Notes: generated from the sequence alone by a model not told the origin. DNA of 64,000 nt from Pseudomonas lini (GCF_964063345.1 NZ_OZ061318.1:4650001-4714000), one strand, 5' to 3'; positions 1 to 10,398 are shown, numbered from the stretch's first letter. Numbers and translations are program-made.

Positions 1-643
1 TGAAGGCGTATTCGCCGCCCTGGAAGTTGAAGCGGTCTGAGGTGAACGCCGCTTTGCCGGTCATCGACATGTCATTCATGCTGCTGTCGTCGCGCGGGCT
101 GTTGGCGCGGAACTGACCGCCGTAGAGGGTCAGGCCGTCGATTTCCTTCGAGGTGATCTGGCCGCCACGGAAGGTTTGCGGCAGCGAGCGACCGTCGTCC
201 GAACGCAGGATCGGCAATACCGGCATCCATTCGCCGACCTTCACTTCGGTCTGGGACAGCTTGGCCTTGAACGCCACGTTGGTGCGACCGAAGTTATCCG
301 CCGGGCGACCATCGTGGTCCAGCGGCAACAACTGCGTACCACCAGTGCCTTTGCCTCCGTCGAGCTTGACCGAATACAAACCCAGCACGTCCATGCCGAA
401 CCCGACGGTGCCTTGGGTGAGCCCGGATTTAGCGTCCAGGATGAAGCTTTGCGTCCACTCTTCTGCCTTGCCCTGGTTCTTGGTCGGGTTGGTGAAGTTA
501 CGGTTGATGTAGAAATTGCGCAGGTTCAGGTTGACCTTGGTACCTTCGACAAAACCGGCTTCCTCGGCCATGGCGGGCAGGGCCGCGCCGGCTAGGGCGA
601 TGGCGATCAGGCTGGGAAAGAAATACTGCGTGGAAGGCGTCAT
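1..643 (-). CDS. OprD-family outer-membrane porin, N-terminal part (cut by window edge)
   Basis: The frame is open from the ATG at 641-643 to the window edge, giving 214 codons. It begins with a signal peptide ending near PAMAEE. The mature part has the usual OprD-family opening (VNLNLRNFYINRNF, then WTQSFILDAKSG, GTVGFGMDVLGLYSVKLDGG, TLYGGQF). OprD proteins are 16-18-stranded substrate-specific porins taking up basic amino acids, peptides or organic acids. The substrate of this one cannot be told from the part seen. It is followed downstream by sequence outside the window. It is not the same gene as the OprD-like C-terminus at the right edge. Confidence 0.9.
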   Translation of the reverse strand, partial: MTPSTQYFFPSLIAIALAGAALPAMAEEAGFVEGTKVNLNLRNFYINRNFTNPTKNQGKAEEWTQSFILDAKSGLTQGTVGFGMDVLGLYSVKLDGGKGTGGTQLLPLDHDGRPADNFGRTNVAFKAKLSQTEVKVGEWMPVLPILRSDDGRSLPQTFRGGQITSKEIDGLTLYGGQFRANSPRDDSSMNDMSMTGKAAFTSDRFNFQGGEYAF

Positions 644-936
644 GGGCTCGGGTCTCTCTAATTCCTGGAGGTGAAACAGGGCGATGCCGCAACGTTCGGG
701 TTGCAGACAAAAGATTCGAATTCAGAAAAGCGGGGGAGAAGTCAGCCAGACAGGGCAGGGCGCGGGGGCATGGTGTCGAACCTGTTGTTATTGGTTTTGT
801 ACGACAGATGGTGAGGGAAACGGACTAAATGGTTCAATCGGGGGAGGGCGGGTTCTGGGCGATTATCGAACGTAAGATTGATCCGGACTTTGTGGTGTCG
901 GGACCGTCCCCATCGCGGGCAAGCCCGCTCCCACAG
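644..936. other. Non-coding stretch upstream of the porin
   Basis: This stretch between the porin start and the tandem array has no convincing gene. An AGGTGAAACAGGG-like purine-rich stretch near 666-680 and the AATT-rich DNA before it may belong to the porin leader. A REP arm (CATCGCGGGCAAGCCCGCTC) begins at 911. I see no clear sigma-70 promoter or operator. Confidence 0.4.
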
Positions 937-1414
937 TGTCCGTATCGAACCCAGATTCTGTGGGCCTCGCTGAGCCTGTAGGAATGGGCCCTACAGTGTC
1001 CGTGTCGAACCCAGATTCTGTGGGCCTCGCTGAGCCTGTAGGAATGGGCCCTACAGTGTCCGTATCGAACCCAGATTCTGTGGGCCTCGCTGAGCCTGTA
1101 GGAATGGGCCCTACAGTGTCCGTGTCGAACCCAGATTCTGTGAGTCCCCGCTGAGTCTGTAGGAATGGGCCCTACAGTGTCCGTATCGAACCCAGATTCT
1201 GTGGGCCTCGCTGAGCCTGTAGGAATGGGCCCTACAGTGTCCGTGTCGAACCCAGATTCTGTGGGCCTCGCTGAGCCTGTAGGAATGGGCCCTACAGTGT
1301 CCGTGTCGAACCCAGATTCTGTGAGTCCCCGCTGAGTCTGTAGGAGTGGTGTCCGTATCGAACACAAAATTTGTGGGCTCCCGCTGAACCTGTGGGAGCG
1401 GGCTTGCCCGCGAT
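911..1414. repeat. Tandem array of eight ~60-bp units bounded by inverted REP arms
   Basis: Units begin with TGTCCGT(A/G)TCGAACCCAG at 937, 997, 1057, 1117, 1178, 1238, 1298 and 1350. Units 1-3, 5 and 6 are exactly 60 bp. Unit 4 is 61 bp and shares a GAGTCCCCGCTGAGTC variant with unit 7. Unit 7 is shortened, and the last unit is degenerate. Units alternate GTATCG/GTGTCG, suggesting 120-bp duplications. Each unit ends in TGTAGGAATGGGCCCTACA, an imperfect hairpin resembling a decayed REP arm. The array is flanked by a REP arm at 911-935 and its inverse at 1391-1414. Because 60 is divisible by 3, it leaves long spurious open frames; I do not call these genes. Confidence 0.9.
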
Positions 1415-1450
1415 TGGGACAGCATGGCCAATACAACTTTTCCGATGGCC

Positions 1451-1478
1451 AACAAAAAGCCCACCAATCGGTGGGCTT
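1451..1478 (-). terminator. Rho-independent terminator of emhABC
   Basis: A 9-bp stem (AAGCCCACC, loop AATC, GGTGGGCTT) lies 17 bp after the emhC stop. On the minus strand it is followed by TTTTTG. Confidence 0.85.
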
Positions 1479-1494
1479 CGTGTTTACCGCGCTA

Positions 1495-2955
1495 TCAGAA
1501 CAACTTCATCTTCGGCGCTTCTTCTTTCAACGGCTCGTTCTTCGCCGTCTGTTCATTCCAGCCACCACCCAACGCCTTGTACAGATTGACCGCGCTGACC
1601 AGCTGCGCCAGACGGTCGGTGATCAGCGCTTGTTGGGCACTGAACAGCTGACGCTGGGCATCGAGGAAGGTCAGGTTGCTGTCGACACCGATGCGGTAGC
1701 GACGCTCGGCCAGACGGTAGTAGTCCTGGTTGGCGCTGACGAAGTCACGCTGGGCCTGCAATTGCTCGGTGTAAGTCTGGCGTGCGGCCAGGCCATCGGC
1801 GACTTCCTGGAAGGCCGTTTGAATGGACTTCTCGTAGTTCGCCACGCCGATGTCTTTCTGGATCTTGGAGTAATCCAGGCTGGCGCGCAGGCTGCCGGCG
1901 TTGAAGATCGGCAGGTTGATTTGCGGCTGGAACAACCAAGTGCCCGAACCGCCCTTGAACAGACCGGACAGGTCCGGGCTCAGGGAGCCGGCATTGGCGG
2001 TCAGGCTGATGCTCGGGAAGAACGCAGCCCGTGCCGCGCCGATGTTGGCGTTGGCAGCCTTGAGGTTGTACTCGGCCTGAAGGATATCCGGACGACGTTG
2101 CAGCAAGTCCGACGGCAGACCGGCCGGCACTTCGCTCAGCAGGTCGTCCGACAGTGGCTTGGCCGCTTGCAGATTGGCCGGGATACCGGTGCCGAGCAGC
2201 AGCACCAGGCTGTTTTCATCCTGAGCGACCTGACGGGTGTATTTGGCCTGTTGTGCGCGGGCGTTTTCCACCGAGGTACGCGACTGGGCCAGATCCAGCG
2301 CCGAGGCTACACCCACTTCGTTGCTGCGCGAGGTGAGCTTGTAGCTCTCTTCGAAGGCCCCAAGGGTTTCCTGGGTGAGTTTCAGCAGTTCCTTGTCAGC
2401 CTGCCAGGTCAGGTAGGCATTGGCCACGCTGGCCACCAGGCTGATCTGCGTACTGCGGCGTGCTTCTTCAGTGGCGAAGTACTTCTGCAGGGCTTCTTCG
2501 CTCAGGCTGCGAACCCGACCGAACAGGTCGAGTTCATAGGCACTGATGCCGACGGTGGCCGAGTAGGAACTGCTGATGGCCGCTTCACCGGTTTGCGAGG
2601 CCCGTGCCGGAACTCGCTGACGGCTGCCGCTGCCGTTGGCCGAAACGGCCGGGAACAGATCGGCGCGCTGGATGCGGTATTGAGCCGCATAAGCGTCGAT
2701 GTTCAGCGCCGCGACGCGCAGGTCACGGTTGTTCTCCAGCGCGGTCTGAATCATCTGTTGCAGCGCCGGGTCGTGGAAAAACTGCTTCCAGCCCTGTTCG
2801 GCGGCGGCCTGGTTAGGCGCCTGGGCCGGCGAATACGCCGGGCCTTGCGGGTATTGGCCCGCCACCGGGGCTTCAGGCTGCTGATAATCGGGTATCAGCG
2901 AGCAGCCGCTCAGCACGAAGGCGGCGACTGCGATGGAGAGTAGCGACTTGCTCAT
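1495..2955 (-). CDS. emhC: RND efflux outer-membrane channel lipoprotein (TtgC/OprM family)
   Basis: This 486-aa protein is the outer-membrane channel of a tripartite RND pump. Its signal peptide ends in the lipobox LSGC with Cys18 as the acylated residue. Two TolC-type repeats follow, with the hallmark [12 protein letters not shown] near residue 140 and [31 protein letters not shown] near 290-330. Its start codon overlaps the emhB stop by one base (TAATG), so translation is probably coupled. The closest known systems are EmhC of P. fluorescens, TtgC of P. putida and OprM of P. aeruginosa. The symbol is given by order plus the divergent EmhR/TtgR repressor. Confidence 0.93.
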   Translation of the reverse strand: MSKSLLSIAVAAFVLSGCSLIPDYQQPEAPVAGQYPQGPAYSPAQAPNQAAAEQGWKQFFHDPALQQMIQTALENNRDLRVAALNIDAYAAQYRIQRADLFPAVSANGSGSRQRVPARASQTGEAAISSSYSATVGISAYELDLFGRVRSLSEEALQKYFATEEARRSTQISLVASVANAYLTWQADKELLKLTQETLGAFEESYKLTSRSNEVGVASALDLAQSRTSVENARAQQAKYTRQVAQDENSLVLLLGTGIPANLQAAKPLSDDLLSEVPAGLPSDLLQRRPDILQAEYNLKAANANIGAARAAFFPSISLTANAGSLSPDLSGLFKGGSGTWLFQPQINLPIFNAGSLRASLDYSKIQKDIGVANYEKSIQTAFQEVADGLAARQTYTEQLQAQRDFVSANQDYYRLAERRYRIGVDSNLTFLDAQRQLFSAQQALITDRLAQLVSAVNLYKALGGGWNEQTAKNEPLKEEAPKMKLF

Positions 2956-5900
2956 TAGCCAGCCTCTTTAGAAGGTTCAATGGCGTCATCCTGGTCGGCG
3001 ACTTTGCGCTGGCCCATGGACGACACAGTGACGAAGAACAATGGAACCCAGAAGATCGCCAGCACAGTGGCTGTGATCATACCGCCAATCACCCCGGTAC
3101 CGATCGCATGTTGGCTACCCGAACCTGCGCCCGTGGAAATGGCCAGTGGAACCACACCGAGCACGAACGCGAGCGAGGTCATGATGATCGGTCGCAGACG
3201 CATCCGGCAGGCTTCGATTGCTGCATCGCGCAGGCTACGTCCTTGCTCATGCAGTTCCTTGGCGAACTCGACGATCAGAATGGCGTTTTTCGCCGCCAGA
3301 CCGATCGTGGTCAACAGCCCCACCTGGAAGTACACGTCGTTGGACAGACCGCGCAAGCTGGTCGCCATCAGTGCACCGATAATCCCCAGCGGCACCACCA
3401 GCATCACCGCGATCGGGATCGACCAGCTTTCATACAGCGCCGCCAGACACAGGAACACCATCAGCAGCGACAAGGCGTACAACGCTGGTGCTTGCGAGCC
3501 GGACAAACGTTCCTCGTAGGACAGACCGGTCCAGGAAATACCGACACCGGCCGGCAGTTTCTTCGCCAGGGCTTCGACTTCGGCCATCGCTTCACCGGTG
3601 GAATAACCTGGCGCCGGGGCACCGAGGATTTCCATCGCTTCTACGCCGTTGTAACGGGCCAGTTTCGGCGAACCGTAGATCCACTCACCCTTGGCGAACG
3701 TCGAGAACGGAACCATGGTGCCGGCGCTGTTGCGCACGTACCACTTCTTCAGGTCTTCGGGGCTCATGCGAGCGCCAGGCAGGCCTTGTATGTAAACCTT
3801 CTTCACTCGACCGCGGTCGATGAAGTCGTTCACATAGCTACTGCCCAGGGCAATCGACAGGGTGTTGTTGATGTCGGTGAGGGTCACGCCCAGGGCGCTG
3901 GCCTTCTCGTCGTCGATTTCCAGCTGGTATTGCGGCTCGTCGTTCAGGCCGTTAGGGCGGACTTGCGACAGGACCTTGCTTTGCGCTGCCATGCCGAGGA
4001 ACTGATTGCGTGCCGCCATCAGCTTTTCGTGACCGATACCGGCGCGGTCCTGCAGGAACACGTCGAAACCGGTGGCGTTCCCCAGTTCCAGTACCGCCGG
4101 TGGCGCGAAGGCAAACACCATGGCGTCGCGGAAGGTAAAGAAGTGCTGTTGGGCACGGGCCGCCAGTTTGAACACGCTGTTGTCGGCGTTACGTTCTTCC
4201 CATGGTTTGAGCATGATGAACGCCATACCCGAACTCTGACCTCGGCCGGCGAAGTTGAAGCCGGTCACGGTAAACACCGAGGCCACCGCGTCGCCTTCGC
4301 CGCCTTCCTTGCTCGGACGCAGCAGGAATTCGCGCATTTCGTCCACGACCACTTGCGTGCGCTGGGAGCTGGAACCGGCCGGGGTCTGCACTTGAGCAAA
4401 CAGTACGCCCTGGTCTTCTTCCGGCAGGAACGCCGTTGGAATACGGGTGAACAGCCAGATCATGCCAACCACGATGATCAGGTACGCCAGCAGGTACGGA
4501 GCCTTGTGCGCGAGCATGTTGCCCACACCGCGCTCGTAGCTTTTGACGCCACGGTCGAAGCTGCGGTTGAACCAGCCGAAGAAGCCACGTTTCGGCGTGC
4601 CGTGCTCACCTTTCGGAATCGCCTTGAGCATGGTCGCGCAGAGCGCCGGGGTGAAGATCAACGCCACCAATACCGACAAGGCCATGGCCGAAACGATGGT
4701 GATCGAGAACTGCTTGTAGATCACACCGGTGGAGCCACTGAAGAACGCCATCGGCAGCAGTACCGCCGACAGAACCAGGGCGATACCGACCAGGGCACCC
4801 TGGATCTGCCCCATGGATTTCTTGGTGGCCTCCTTGGGTGACAAGCCTTCTTCGCTCATGACCCGTTCGACGTTTTCCACCACGACGATGGCATCGTCCA
4901 CCAGCAAGCCGATGGCCAACACCATACCGAACATGGTCAGGGTGTTGATGCTGAAACCGAACGCCGCGAGGATCCCGAACGTACCCAGCAATACCACCGG
5001 CACGGTCATCGTGGTGATGACGGTGGCGCGGAAGTTTTGCAGGAACAGGAACATCACCAGGAACACCAGCACGATCGCTTCGACCAGGGTTTCAACCACA
5101 CCCTTGATAGACTCGGTCACCACCGGGGTGGTGTCGTACGGGAACACCACTTCCATCCCTTCCGGGAAGAAGGGCTTGAGGGTGTCAATGGTATTGCGCA
5201 GGGCTTTTGCGGTGTCGAGGGCGTTGGCGCCGTTGGCCAGTTTCACCGCCAGACCGGAGGCCGGGGCGCCGTTGAACTGGGCGCTGATCGAGTAGTTTTC
5301 ACCGCCCAGACCGACTTCCGCAACGTCGCCGACACGCACTTGCGAGCCGTCCTTGTTGACCTTCAACAGAATCGCCTTGAACTGCTCGGCAGTCTGCAGA
5401 CGGGTCTTGCCGATGATCGTAGCGTTCAGTTGCTGGCCGGGCAGGGCAGGCAAGCCGCCGAGTTGACCGGACGATACCTGGACGTTCTGCGCCGCGATGG
5501 CGGTTTTCACATCTACCGGGGTCAGGTTGTAGTTGTTCAACTTGGCCGGGTCGAGCCAGATCCGCATTGCATACTGGGCACCGAAGACCTGGAAGTCACC
5601 GACACCGGCTGTGCGCGAGATCGGGTCCTGCATGTTCGACACGATGTAGTTGGACAGGTCGTCCTTGGTCATGCTGCCGTCGCGCGATACCACGCCGATG
5701 ACCATCAGGAAGTTCTTCACCGACTTGGTCACGCGGATACCCTGTTGCTGCACTTCTTGCGGCAGCAGCGGGGTGGCCAGGTTCAGCTTGTTCTGGACCT
5801 GAACCTGCGCGGTATCGGAGCTGGTGCCCTGCTCGAAGGTCGCGGTAATGGTCATGTTGCCGTCGGAGTTACTTTCCGACGAGACATAACGCAGGTTGTC

Positions 5901-6116
5901 GATACCGTTGAGCTGTTGCTCGATCACCTGCACCACGGTGTCTTGCACGGTTTGTGCAGACGCGCCTGGGTAGGTCACCGAGATGGCAATGGCTGGAGGC
6001 GCAATGCTCGGGTATTGGTTGATCGGCAGTTTGAGGATCGATAGAGCCCCGACCAGCATAATCACCAGGGCAATCACCCAGGCGAAAATCGGACGGTCGA
6101 TAAAAAATTTCGACAT
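2955..6116 (-). CDS. emhB: RND multidrug efflux inner-membrane transporter (EmhB/TtgB/MexB)
   Basis: This 1053-aa protein matches the normal size of hydrophobe/amphiphile RND pumps. It exchanges protons for hydrophobic drugs and solvents, working with EmhA and EmhC. It starts [20 protein letters not shown]. Asp407-Asp408 in [14 protein letters not shown] correspond to the proton-relay pair of AcrB, and a second repeat follows with [19 protein letters not shown] near residue 895. A GGGGAG ribosome site precedes the ATG. EmhA ends 3 bp upstream and emhC overlaps by 1 base, so the three form one operon. Confidence 0.95.
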   Translation of the reverse strand: MSKFFIDRPIFAWVIALVIMLVGALSILKLPINQYPSIAPPAIAISVTYPGASAQTVQDTVVQVIEQQLNGIDNLRYVSSESNSDGNMTITATFEQGTSSDTAQVQVQNKLNLATPLLPQEVQQQGIRVTKSVKNFLMVIGVVSRDGSMTKDDLSNYIVSNMQDPISRTAGVGDFQVFGAQYAMRIWLDPAKLNNYNLTPVDVKTAIAAQNVQVSSGQLGGLPALPGQQLNATIIGKTRLQTAEQFKAILLKVNKDGSQVRVGDVAEVGLGGENYSISAQFNGAPASGLAVKLANGANALDTAKALRNTIDTLKPFFPEGMEVVFPYDTTPVVTESIKGVVETLVEAIVLVFLVMFLFLQNFRATVITTMTVPVVLLGTFGILAAFGFSINTLTMFGMVLAIGLLVDDAIVVVENVERVMSEEGLSPKEATKKSMGQIQGALVGIALVLSAVLLPMAFFSGSTGVIYKQFSITIVSAMALSVLVALIFTPALCATMLKAIPKGEHGTPKRGFFGWFNRSFDRGVKSYERGVGNMLAHKAPYLLAYLIIVVGMIWLFTRIPTAFLPEEDQGVLFAQVQTPAGSSSQRTQVVVDEMREFLLRPSKEGGEGDAVASVFTVTGFNFAGRGQSSGMAFIMLKPWEERNADNSVFKLAARAQQHFFTFRDAMVFAFAPPAVLELGNATGFDVFLQDRAGIGHEKLMAARNQFLGMAAQSKVLSQVRPNGLNDEPQYQLEIDDEKASALGVTLTDINNTLSIALGSSYVNDFIDRGRVKKVYIQGLPGARMSPEDLKKWYVRNSAGTMVPFSTFAKGEWIYGSPKLARYNGVEAMEILGAPAPGYSTGEAMAEVEALAKKLPAGVGISWTGLSYEERLSGSQAPALYALSLLMVFLCLAALYESWSIPIAVMLVVPLGIIGALMATSLRGLSNDVYFQVGLLTTIGLAAKNAILIVEFAKELHEQGRSLRDAAIEACRMRLRPIIMTSLAFVLGVVPLAISTGAGSGSQHAIGTGVIGGMITATVLAIFWVPLFFVTVSSMGQRKVADQDDAIEPSKEAG

Positions 6117-6119
6117 GGT

Positions 6120-7277
6120 TTACTCCCCTTTGCCGCCGACAGCTGTGTTAGCTGCCTGTGCGGGGGCCGGGCTCTTTGCGCCAACGTTAGTGGCTTCAGT
6201 GGCTTTCACTTCAACGCCAGGTCTGACGAATTGCAGCCCTTCGGTGATTACGCGATCGCCTGCCTTCAGACCGTCTTCAATCAGCCATTGGTTACCGACA
6301 GTGCGGCTGGCCTTGAGCTGACGCAGTTCGACCTTGTTGTCCGGACCGACGACCAGCGCGGTCGGAGAGCCTTTGAGGTCGCGGGTCACGCCTTGTTGCG
6401 GGGCCAGAATCGCCGCGCTGTCCACACCGGCCTGCAACTGGGCGTGAACGAACATGCCCGGCAGCAAAGTGTGATCAGGGTTCGGGAACACGGCACGCAG
6501 GGTCACGGAACCGGTGGTCTGGTCAACCGAAACTTCGGAGAACTCAAGCTTGCCGTCCACCTTGTACTGGCTGCCGTCTTCGAGAGTCAGCTTGACCGCG
6601 GCGGCATTATCGCCAGCCTTTTGCAGACGACCGCTTTCCAGTTCGCGGCGCAGCTCAAGCAGCTCCACCGAAGACTGAGTGACGTCGACGTAGATCGGGT
6701 CCAGTTGCTGGATGACGGCCATCGCGTCGGTCTGGCCACTGCTGACCAGCGCGCCTTCGGTCACCGACGAGCGGCCGATGCGACCGGAGATCGGTGCGTA
6801 AACCTTGGTGTAGCGCACGTTGATCTGGGCGGTCTGCAGGGACGCTTCCGATTGCAGGCGGTTGGCCAGCGCGGTGTCGTATTCCTGACGGCTGACAGCC
6901 TGTTCGTCGACCAGTTGCTTGTAGCGGTCGGAGATCGACTTGGTCGAACGCAGGTTGGCTTCGGCGCTTTTCAGGGTGGCGTCATAGACCGATGGGTCGA
7001 TCTGATAGAGCTGCTGACCGGCCTTGACGTCGCCGCCTTCCTTGAACAGTCGCTTGAGAATGATGCCGTTGACCTGTGGGCGAACTTCGGCGATGCGGAA
7101 CGCACTGGTGCGCCCCGGAAGTTCGGATGTCAGGGTGAAGGCTTGTGGTTGCAGGGTTACGACGCCGACCTGAGGGGTGGGTGCGGCAGGTGCCGCCTCT
7201 TCCTTTTTACATCCGCTGAGCAGCGATGCCAGGGCGACGGCAGTAACCAGAGCGGTAACAGCTGGCTTGAATTGCAT
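6120..7277 (-). CDS. emhA: RND efflux periplasmic adaptor lipoprotein (EmhA/TtgA/MexA)
   Basis: This membrane fusion protein of 385 aa links the EmhB pump to the EmhC channel. The start at 7277 (MQFKPAV) is preferred over a start 12 codons upstream. It has GAGGA six bases upstream, and it gives a proper lipoprotein signal with the lipobox LLSGC at Cys23. Barrel-sandwich/lipoyl segments are visible (EVRPQVNGIILKRLF, then YTKVYAPISGRIGRSSVTEGALV), with an alpha-hairpin between them. It is the first gene of the operon and is transcribed divergently from emhR. Confidence 0.94.
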   Translation of the reverse strand: MQFKPAVTALVTAVALASLLSGCKKEEAAPAAPTPQVGVVTLQPQAFTLTSELPGRTSAFRIAEVRPQVNGIILKRLFKEGGDVKAGQQLYQIDPSVYDATLKSAEANLRSTKSISDRYKQLVDEQAVSRQEYDTALANRLQSEASLQTAQINVRYTKVYAPISGRIGRSSVTEGALVSSGQTDAMAVIQQLDPIYVDVTQSSVELLELRRELESGRLQKAGDNAAAVKLTLEDGSQYKVDGKLEFSEVSVDQTTGSVTLRAVFPNPDHTLLPGMFVHAQLQAGVDSAAILAPQQGVTRDLKGSPTALVVGPDNKVELRQLKASRTVGNQWLIEDGLKAGDRVITEGLQFVRPGVEVKATEATNVGAKSPAPAQAANTAVGGKGE

Positions 7278-7363
7278 GAAGATCCTCGGGTCAGGCGCGC
7301 AAATTGCGCACAAGAAATGTGGAAGGGTAAAAAATTTTTGCCGGGTGGATAAGTAGCTTGCTA

Positions 7364-7396
7364 AGGAATATACTTACGTTCATGGTTGTTTGTAAA
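7364..7396 (-). promoter_or_regulatory. emhA promoter overlapping the predicted EmhR/TtgR operator
   Basis: On the minus strand TTTACA (7396-7391) and TATATT (7372-7367) are separated by 18 bp, a reasonable sigma-70 promoter for emhABC. The spacer contains ACAACCATGAACGTAAG, which resembles, from memory, the TtgR operator region of P. putida ttgA/ttgR (CAACCATGAATGTAAG). The repressor would block the core promoter elements directly. Identity of the operator is inferred from family knowledge. Confidence 0.7.
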
Positions 7397-7543
7397 GGCC
7401 TTGGCGGTGTACCCACCCGGTTACAAAAGCCGTTCAAAGGTTGGAATTGTAGGCCGGAGACGAAGCCCAAGAGCGCTCGCCCCACTTTTATTCAGCTGAT
7501 ATTCAGACATCGCTGACGCACCCCTGATTGAGGTTTTACTGCC

Positions 7544-8176
7544 ATGGTCCGTCGTACCAAAGAGGAAGCTCAAGAAACCCGAAGCCAGATACTCGAAGCG
7601 GCGGAAAAAGCCTTTTACGAGAGGGGCGTGGCCCGCACGACGCTGGCGGACATCGCTACCCTGGCCGGTGTGACTCGTGGGGCTATCTACTGGCATTTCA
7701 GTAACAAGGCGGATCTGGTGCAGGCGATGCTCGATACCTTGCATGAGCCGCTGGATGAAATGGCCAAGGCCAGTGAAAGCGAAGATGAACTCGATCCGCT
7801 GGGCTGCATGCGCAAGCTGCTGATTCATCTGTTTCATCAAGTTGCCCTGGACCCGAAAACCCGACGCATCAACGAGATTCTGTTTCATAAGTGCGAGTTC
7901 ACCGATGAAATGTGCGATCTGCGCCAGCAGCGCCGAACGGCCAGTCTCGATTGCAATGTGCGAATTGCTCTGGCCCTGAGTAATGCGGTGAATCGCGGGC
8001 AGTTGCCGGAAAACCTCGACACTGCCCGCGCGGCCATCAGCCTGCATGCGTATATCGATGGCATCCTGTATCAGTGGCTGCTGGCTCCCGACAGTTTTCA
8101 ACTGCACACCGAAGCCGAGCGTTGCGTCGATACAGGGTTGGATATGCTGCGCTTGAGTCCGAGCCTGCGCAATTGA
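7544..8176 (+). CDS. emhR: TetR-family repressor of the efflux operon (EmhR/TtgR)
   Basis: This 210-aa protein has an N-terminal TetR helix-turn-helix (residues 10-57: [17 protein letters not shown], then [20 protein letters not shown]) and a C-terminal drug-binding domain ending [12 protein letters not shown]. Family members (TtgR, EmhR, AcrR, NalC-type) release their operator when bound by antibiotics, flavonoids or solvents. It is divergent from emhA with a 266-bp shared control region. The KFYERG variant and FHKCEF segment agree with TtgR-like sequences. Function is inferred from family and position. Confidence 0.92.
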   Translation: MVRRTKEEAQETRSQILEAAEKAFYERGVARTTLADIATLAGVTRGAIYWHFSNKADLVQAMLDTLHEPLDEMAKASESEDELDPLGCMRKLLIHLFHQVALDPKTRRINEILFHKCEFTDEMCDLRQQRRTASLDCNVRIALALSNAVNRGQLPENLDTARAAISLHAYIDGILYQWLLAPDSFQLHTEAERCVDTGLDMLRLSPSLRN

Positions 8177-8339
8177 AACAAAATGCGTAATTGGATCCGT
8201 TTGTGTCAAGACTTGAAGCGGGGGCAATGTCCCTGCTTCGCTCGCCTTTCTGTAATGGGGTGCTTTTATATACGTACGTTTGCCAGGTTGATAGATAGCG
8301 AGCTACGTATTTTGTAGGAATATTGTGTCGAGTCTGTGA

Positions 8340-9224
8340 ATGAATGTTAACAACCCGGGCTACAAGGGCGCCGAGCAGCCGATAAAGGGTATCGCGCTGA
8401 TCTGCCTGGCGGTTTTGTTGTTCGCCAGTCACGACACGTTGTCCAAGTACCTGTCCGGGTTCTATCCGATTGTTATGGTGGTTTGGGCACGCTACGTGGT
8501 GCACACCTTGTTGATGCTGGTGATTTTCGTGCCTCGCAGTGGTTTTTCGGTGGTAGTGCGCACCAAGCGTCCGGGTTTGCAGTTATTACGCGCCCTATGC
8601 CTGATCGGCACCAGCCTGTTTTTCACTACCGGCCTGCGTTACATCCCCTTGGCTGAAGCCACCGCCGTCACCTTTCTTGCTCCTTTATTGGTGACCGCGC
8701 TGTCCGTACCGTTGCTGCATGAGCGGGTAACCCGCAATCAGTGGCTGGCGGTGCTGGGTGGATTTGTCGGCGTGTTGATCGTCGTGCGGCCCGGCGGTGC
8801 GCTGTTCACCCCGGCGATTCTGCTGCCGCTGTGTTCGGCGCTGTGTTTTGGCTTCTATCAATTGCTCACCCGCTTGCTCAGCGGTATCGACAGCCCGACC
8901 ACCAGCAACTTTCTCACCGGCATTCTCAATAGCCTGATCATGACTGCGCTGTTGCCGTTCTTCTGGAGCACGCCGACGGTGCTGCATGGCCTGTTCATGA
9001 TTGGCCTGGGCACCTGCGGCATGCTTGGTCACATGTTGCTGACCCAGGCCTTCCGCCATGCGGCGCCGGCGATGCTGGCCCCTTTCAGTTACGGGCAGAT
9101 TCTGTTTGCCGGGATATATGGGTATTTGATCTTCGACCATACCCCGGACAGCTTTGGCGTGATCGGTATCACGGTGATTTGCCTCAGCGGTCTTGCGGTC
9201 GCCTGGGGACAGCGCAAGCGCTGA
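8340..9224 (+). CDS. DMT-superfamily (EamA) transporter
   Basis: This 294-aa protein has about ten hydrophobic helices in two EamA repeats, the first from residue 16 (IKGIALICLAVLLFASHDTLSKYL) and the second from about 160 (LLPLCSALCFGFYQLLTRLL). The motif FTTGLRYIPLAEATAVTFLAPL is typical of the RhaT/YdcZ-like export group. The substrate is unknown; relatives export amino acids or metabolites. It lies 163 bp after emhR on the same strand, and no strong ribosome site is visible before the ATG, so its start is only the best available. Confidence 0.85.
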   Translation: MNVNNPGYKGAEQPIKGIALICLAVLLFASHDTLSKYLSGFYPIVMVVWARYVVHTLLMLVIFVPRSGFSVVVRTKRPGLQLLRALCLIGTSLFFTTGLRYIPLAEATAVTFLAPLLVTALSVPLLHERVTRNQWLAVLGGFVGVLIVVRPGGALFTPAILLPLCSALCFGFYQLLTRLLSGIDSPTTSNFLTGILNSLIMTALLPFFWSTPTVLHGLFMIGLGTCGMLGHMLLTQAFRHAAPAMLAPFSYGQILFAGIYGYLIFDHTPDSFGVIGITVICLSGLAVAWGQRKR

Positions 9225-9252
9225 CAAACGTCTGGATTCGAATGGCGTCCCC

Positions 9253-9285
9253 CTGTAGGAGCTGCCGAAGGCTGCGATCCTTTGA
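9253..9285. repeat. REP-like half element (CTGTAGGAGCTGCCGAAGG type)
   Basis: TGTAGGAGCTGCCGAAGGCT followed by GCGATCCTTTGATC is one arm of a second Pseudomonas REP family. The inverse of the same arm occurs at 23659-23683. It stands alone here, just before the convergent terminator. Confidence 0.6.
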
Positions 9286-9294
9286 TCTTCCATA

Positions 9295-9332
9295 CGCAAA
9301 AGCCCCGGCTCTTTCGAGTCGGGGCTTTTGCG
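9295..9332. terminator. Bidirectional terminator between the DMT gene and xenB
   Basis: CGCAAAAGCCCCG and CGGGGCTTTTGCG form a perfect 13-bp stem around a 12-base loop. The A/T blocks on both sides suit termination of both convergent transcripts. Confidence 0.85.
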
Positions 9333-9348
9333 TTTCAACGGCGGACGT

Positions 9349-10398
9349 TTACAGCGCGGGGTAGTCGATGTAACCGACCGGCCCCTTCGCATAGAACAAT
9401 TCCGGACGCGCCTCGTTCAACGGCGCATCAGCCTTCAAACGCGCCGGCAGATCTGGGTTGGCGATGAACGGTACACCGAACGCCACCGCGTCAGCCTTGC
9501 CGCTGGCCAGCCACTCATTGGCGCTGTCCTTGGTGAAGCGTTCGTTGGCGATGTATGGGCCGCCGAAGGCTTCCTTCAGTTGTGGGCCGAGGCTGTCGCC
9601 GGCTTCTTTCTCGCGCGAGCAGATGAAGGCGATACCACGCTTGCCCAATTCGCGAGCGACATAGGTGAAGGTTTCGGACAGGTTTTCGTCGCCCATGTCA
9701 TGGAGATCCGCGCGTGGTGACAGGTGCACACCTACGCGGCCTGCGCCCCAGATTTCAATGGCGACGTCGGTCACCTCCAGCAACAGGCGCGCACGGTTTT
9801 CCAGGGAGCCGCCGTAGTTGTCGGTGCGCTGGTTGGTGCTGCTTTGCAGGAACTGGTCGAGCAGGTAGCCGTTGGCGCCGTGGATTTCCACACCGTCGAA
9901 ACCGGCAGCCTTGGCGTTCTCGGCACCCACGCGGTAAGCGTCGATGATGTCGGCGATTTCAGCGGTTTCCAGGGCGCGCGGAGTTGGGAAGTCGGCCAAT
10001 GGACGTACCAGGCTGACATGACCCTTAGGCTGGATAGCACTCGGCGCGACCGGTGCTTCGCCGTTCAGGTACAAGGGGTGGGAAATCCGGCCCACGTGCC
10101 ACAGTTGCAGGAAGATTTTGCCGCCCGCGCCGTGGATTGCCTTGGTCACGTTGCTCCAGCCGCGCACCTGATCGTTGGACCAGATACCGGGAGTGTCCGG
10201 ATAGCCCACGCCGATTGGCGTGACCGACGTCGCTTCGCTGAGGATCAGGCCGGCAGAGGCGCGTTGCACGTAGTACTCGGCCATCAGCGCGTTCGGCACA
10301 CGGCCTTCGTCGGCGCGGCAACGGGTCAGCGGCGCCATGATGATGCGGTTGGCCAACTCGAGGTCGCCCAGTTTGATCGGATCGAAAATAGTCGTCAT
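9349..10398 (-). CDS. xenB: Old yellow enzyme, xenobiotic reductase B type
   Basis: This FMN-dependent NAD(P)H ene-reductase is 349 aa, the size of P. fluorescens XenB, which reduces nitro-aromatics, nitrate esters and activated alkenes. Features are a (beta/alpha)8 barrel with RIIMAPLTRCRA (residues 21-32), LQLWHVGRISHP (near 99-110), FDGVEIHGANGYLLDQFLQ (near 176-194) with the His/Asn substrate pair, and the loop TDNYGGS. The ATG at 10398 is chosen over an upstream TTG because GAGGG sits 9 bases before it. It ends a three-gene operon with an MFS exporter and an ArsR regulator. Confidence 0.92.
   Translation of the reverse strand: MTTIFDPIKLGDLELANRIIMAPLTRCRADEGRVPNALMAEYYVQRASAGLILSEATSVTPIGVGYPDTPGIWSNDQVRGWSNVTKAIHGAGGKIFLQLWHVGRISHPLYLNGEAPVAPSAIQPKGHVSLVRPLADFPTPRALETAEIADIIDAYRVGAENAKAAGFDGVEIHGANGYLLDQFLQSSTNQRTDNYGGSLENRARLLLEVTDVAIEIWGAGRVGVHLSPRADLHDMGDENLSETFTYVARELGKRGIAFICSREKEAGDSLGPQLKEAFGGPYIANERFTKDSANEWLASGKADAVAFGVPFIANPDLPARLKADAPLNEARPELFYAKGPVGYIDYPAL

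Noticed and set aside
834..1467. Long frames over the tandem array encoding repeated SVSNPDSVGLAEPVGMGPT-type units
   Set aside because: They arise because the 60-bp unit is a multiple of three; there is no ribosome site and several frames are open at once.
3108..4841. A 577-codon frame opposite emhB
   Set aside because: Shadow of a GC-rich gene; the minus-strand frame encodes a full RND pump.
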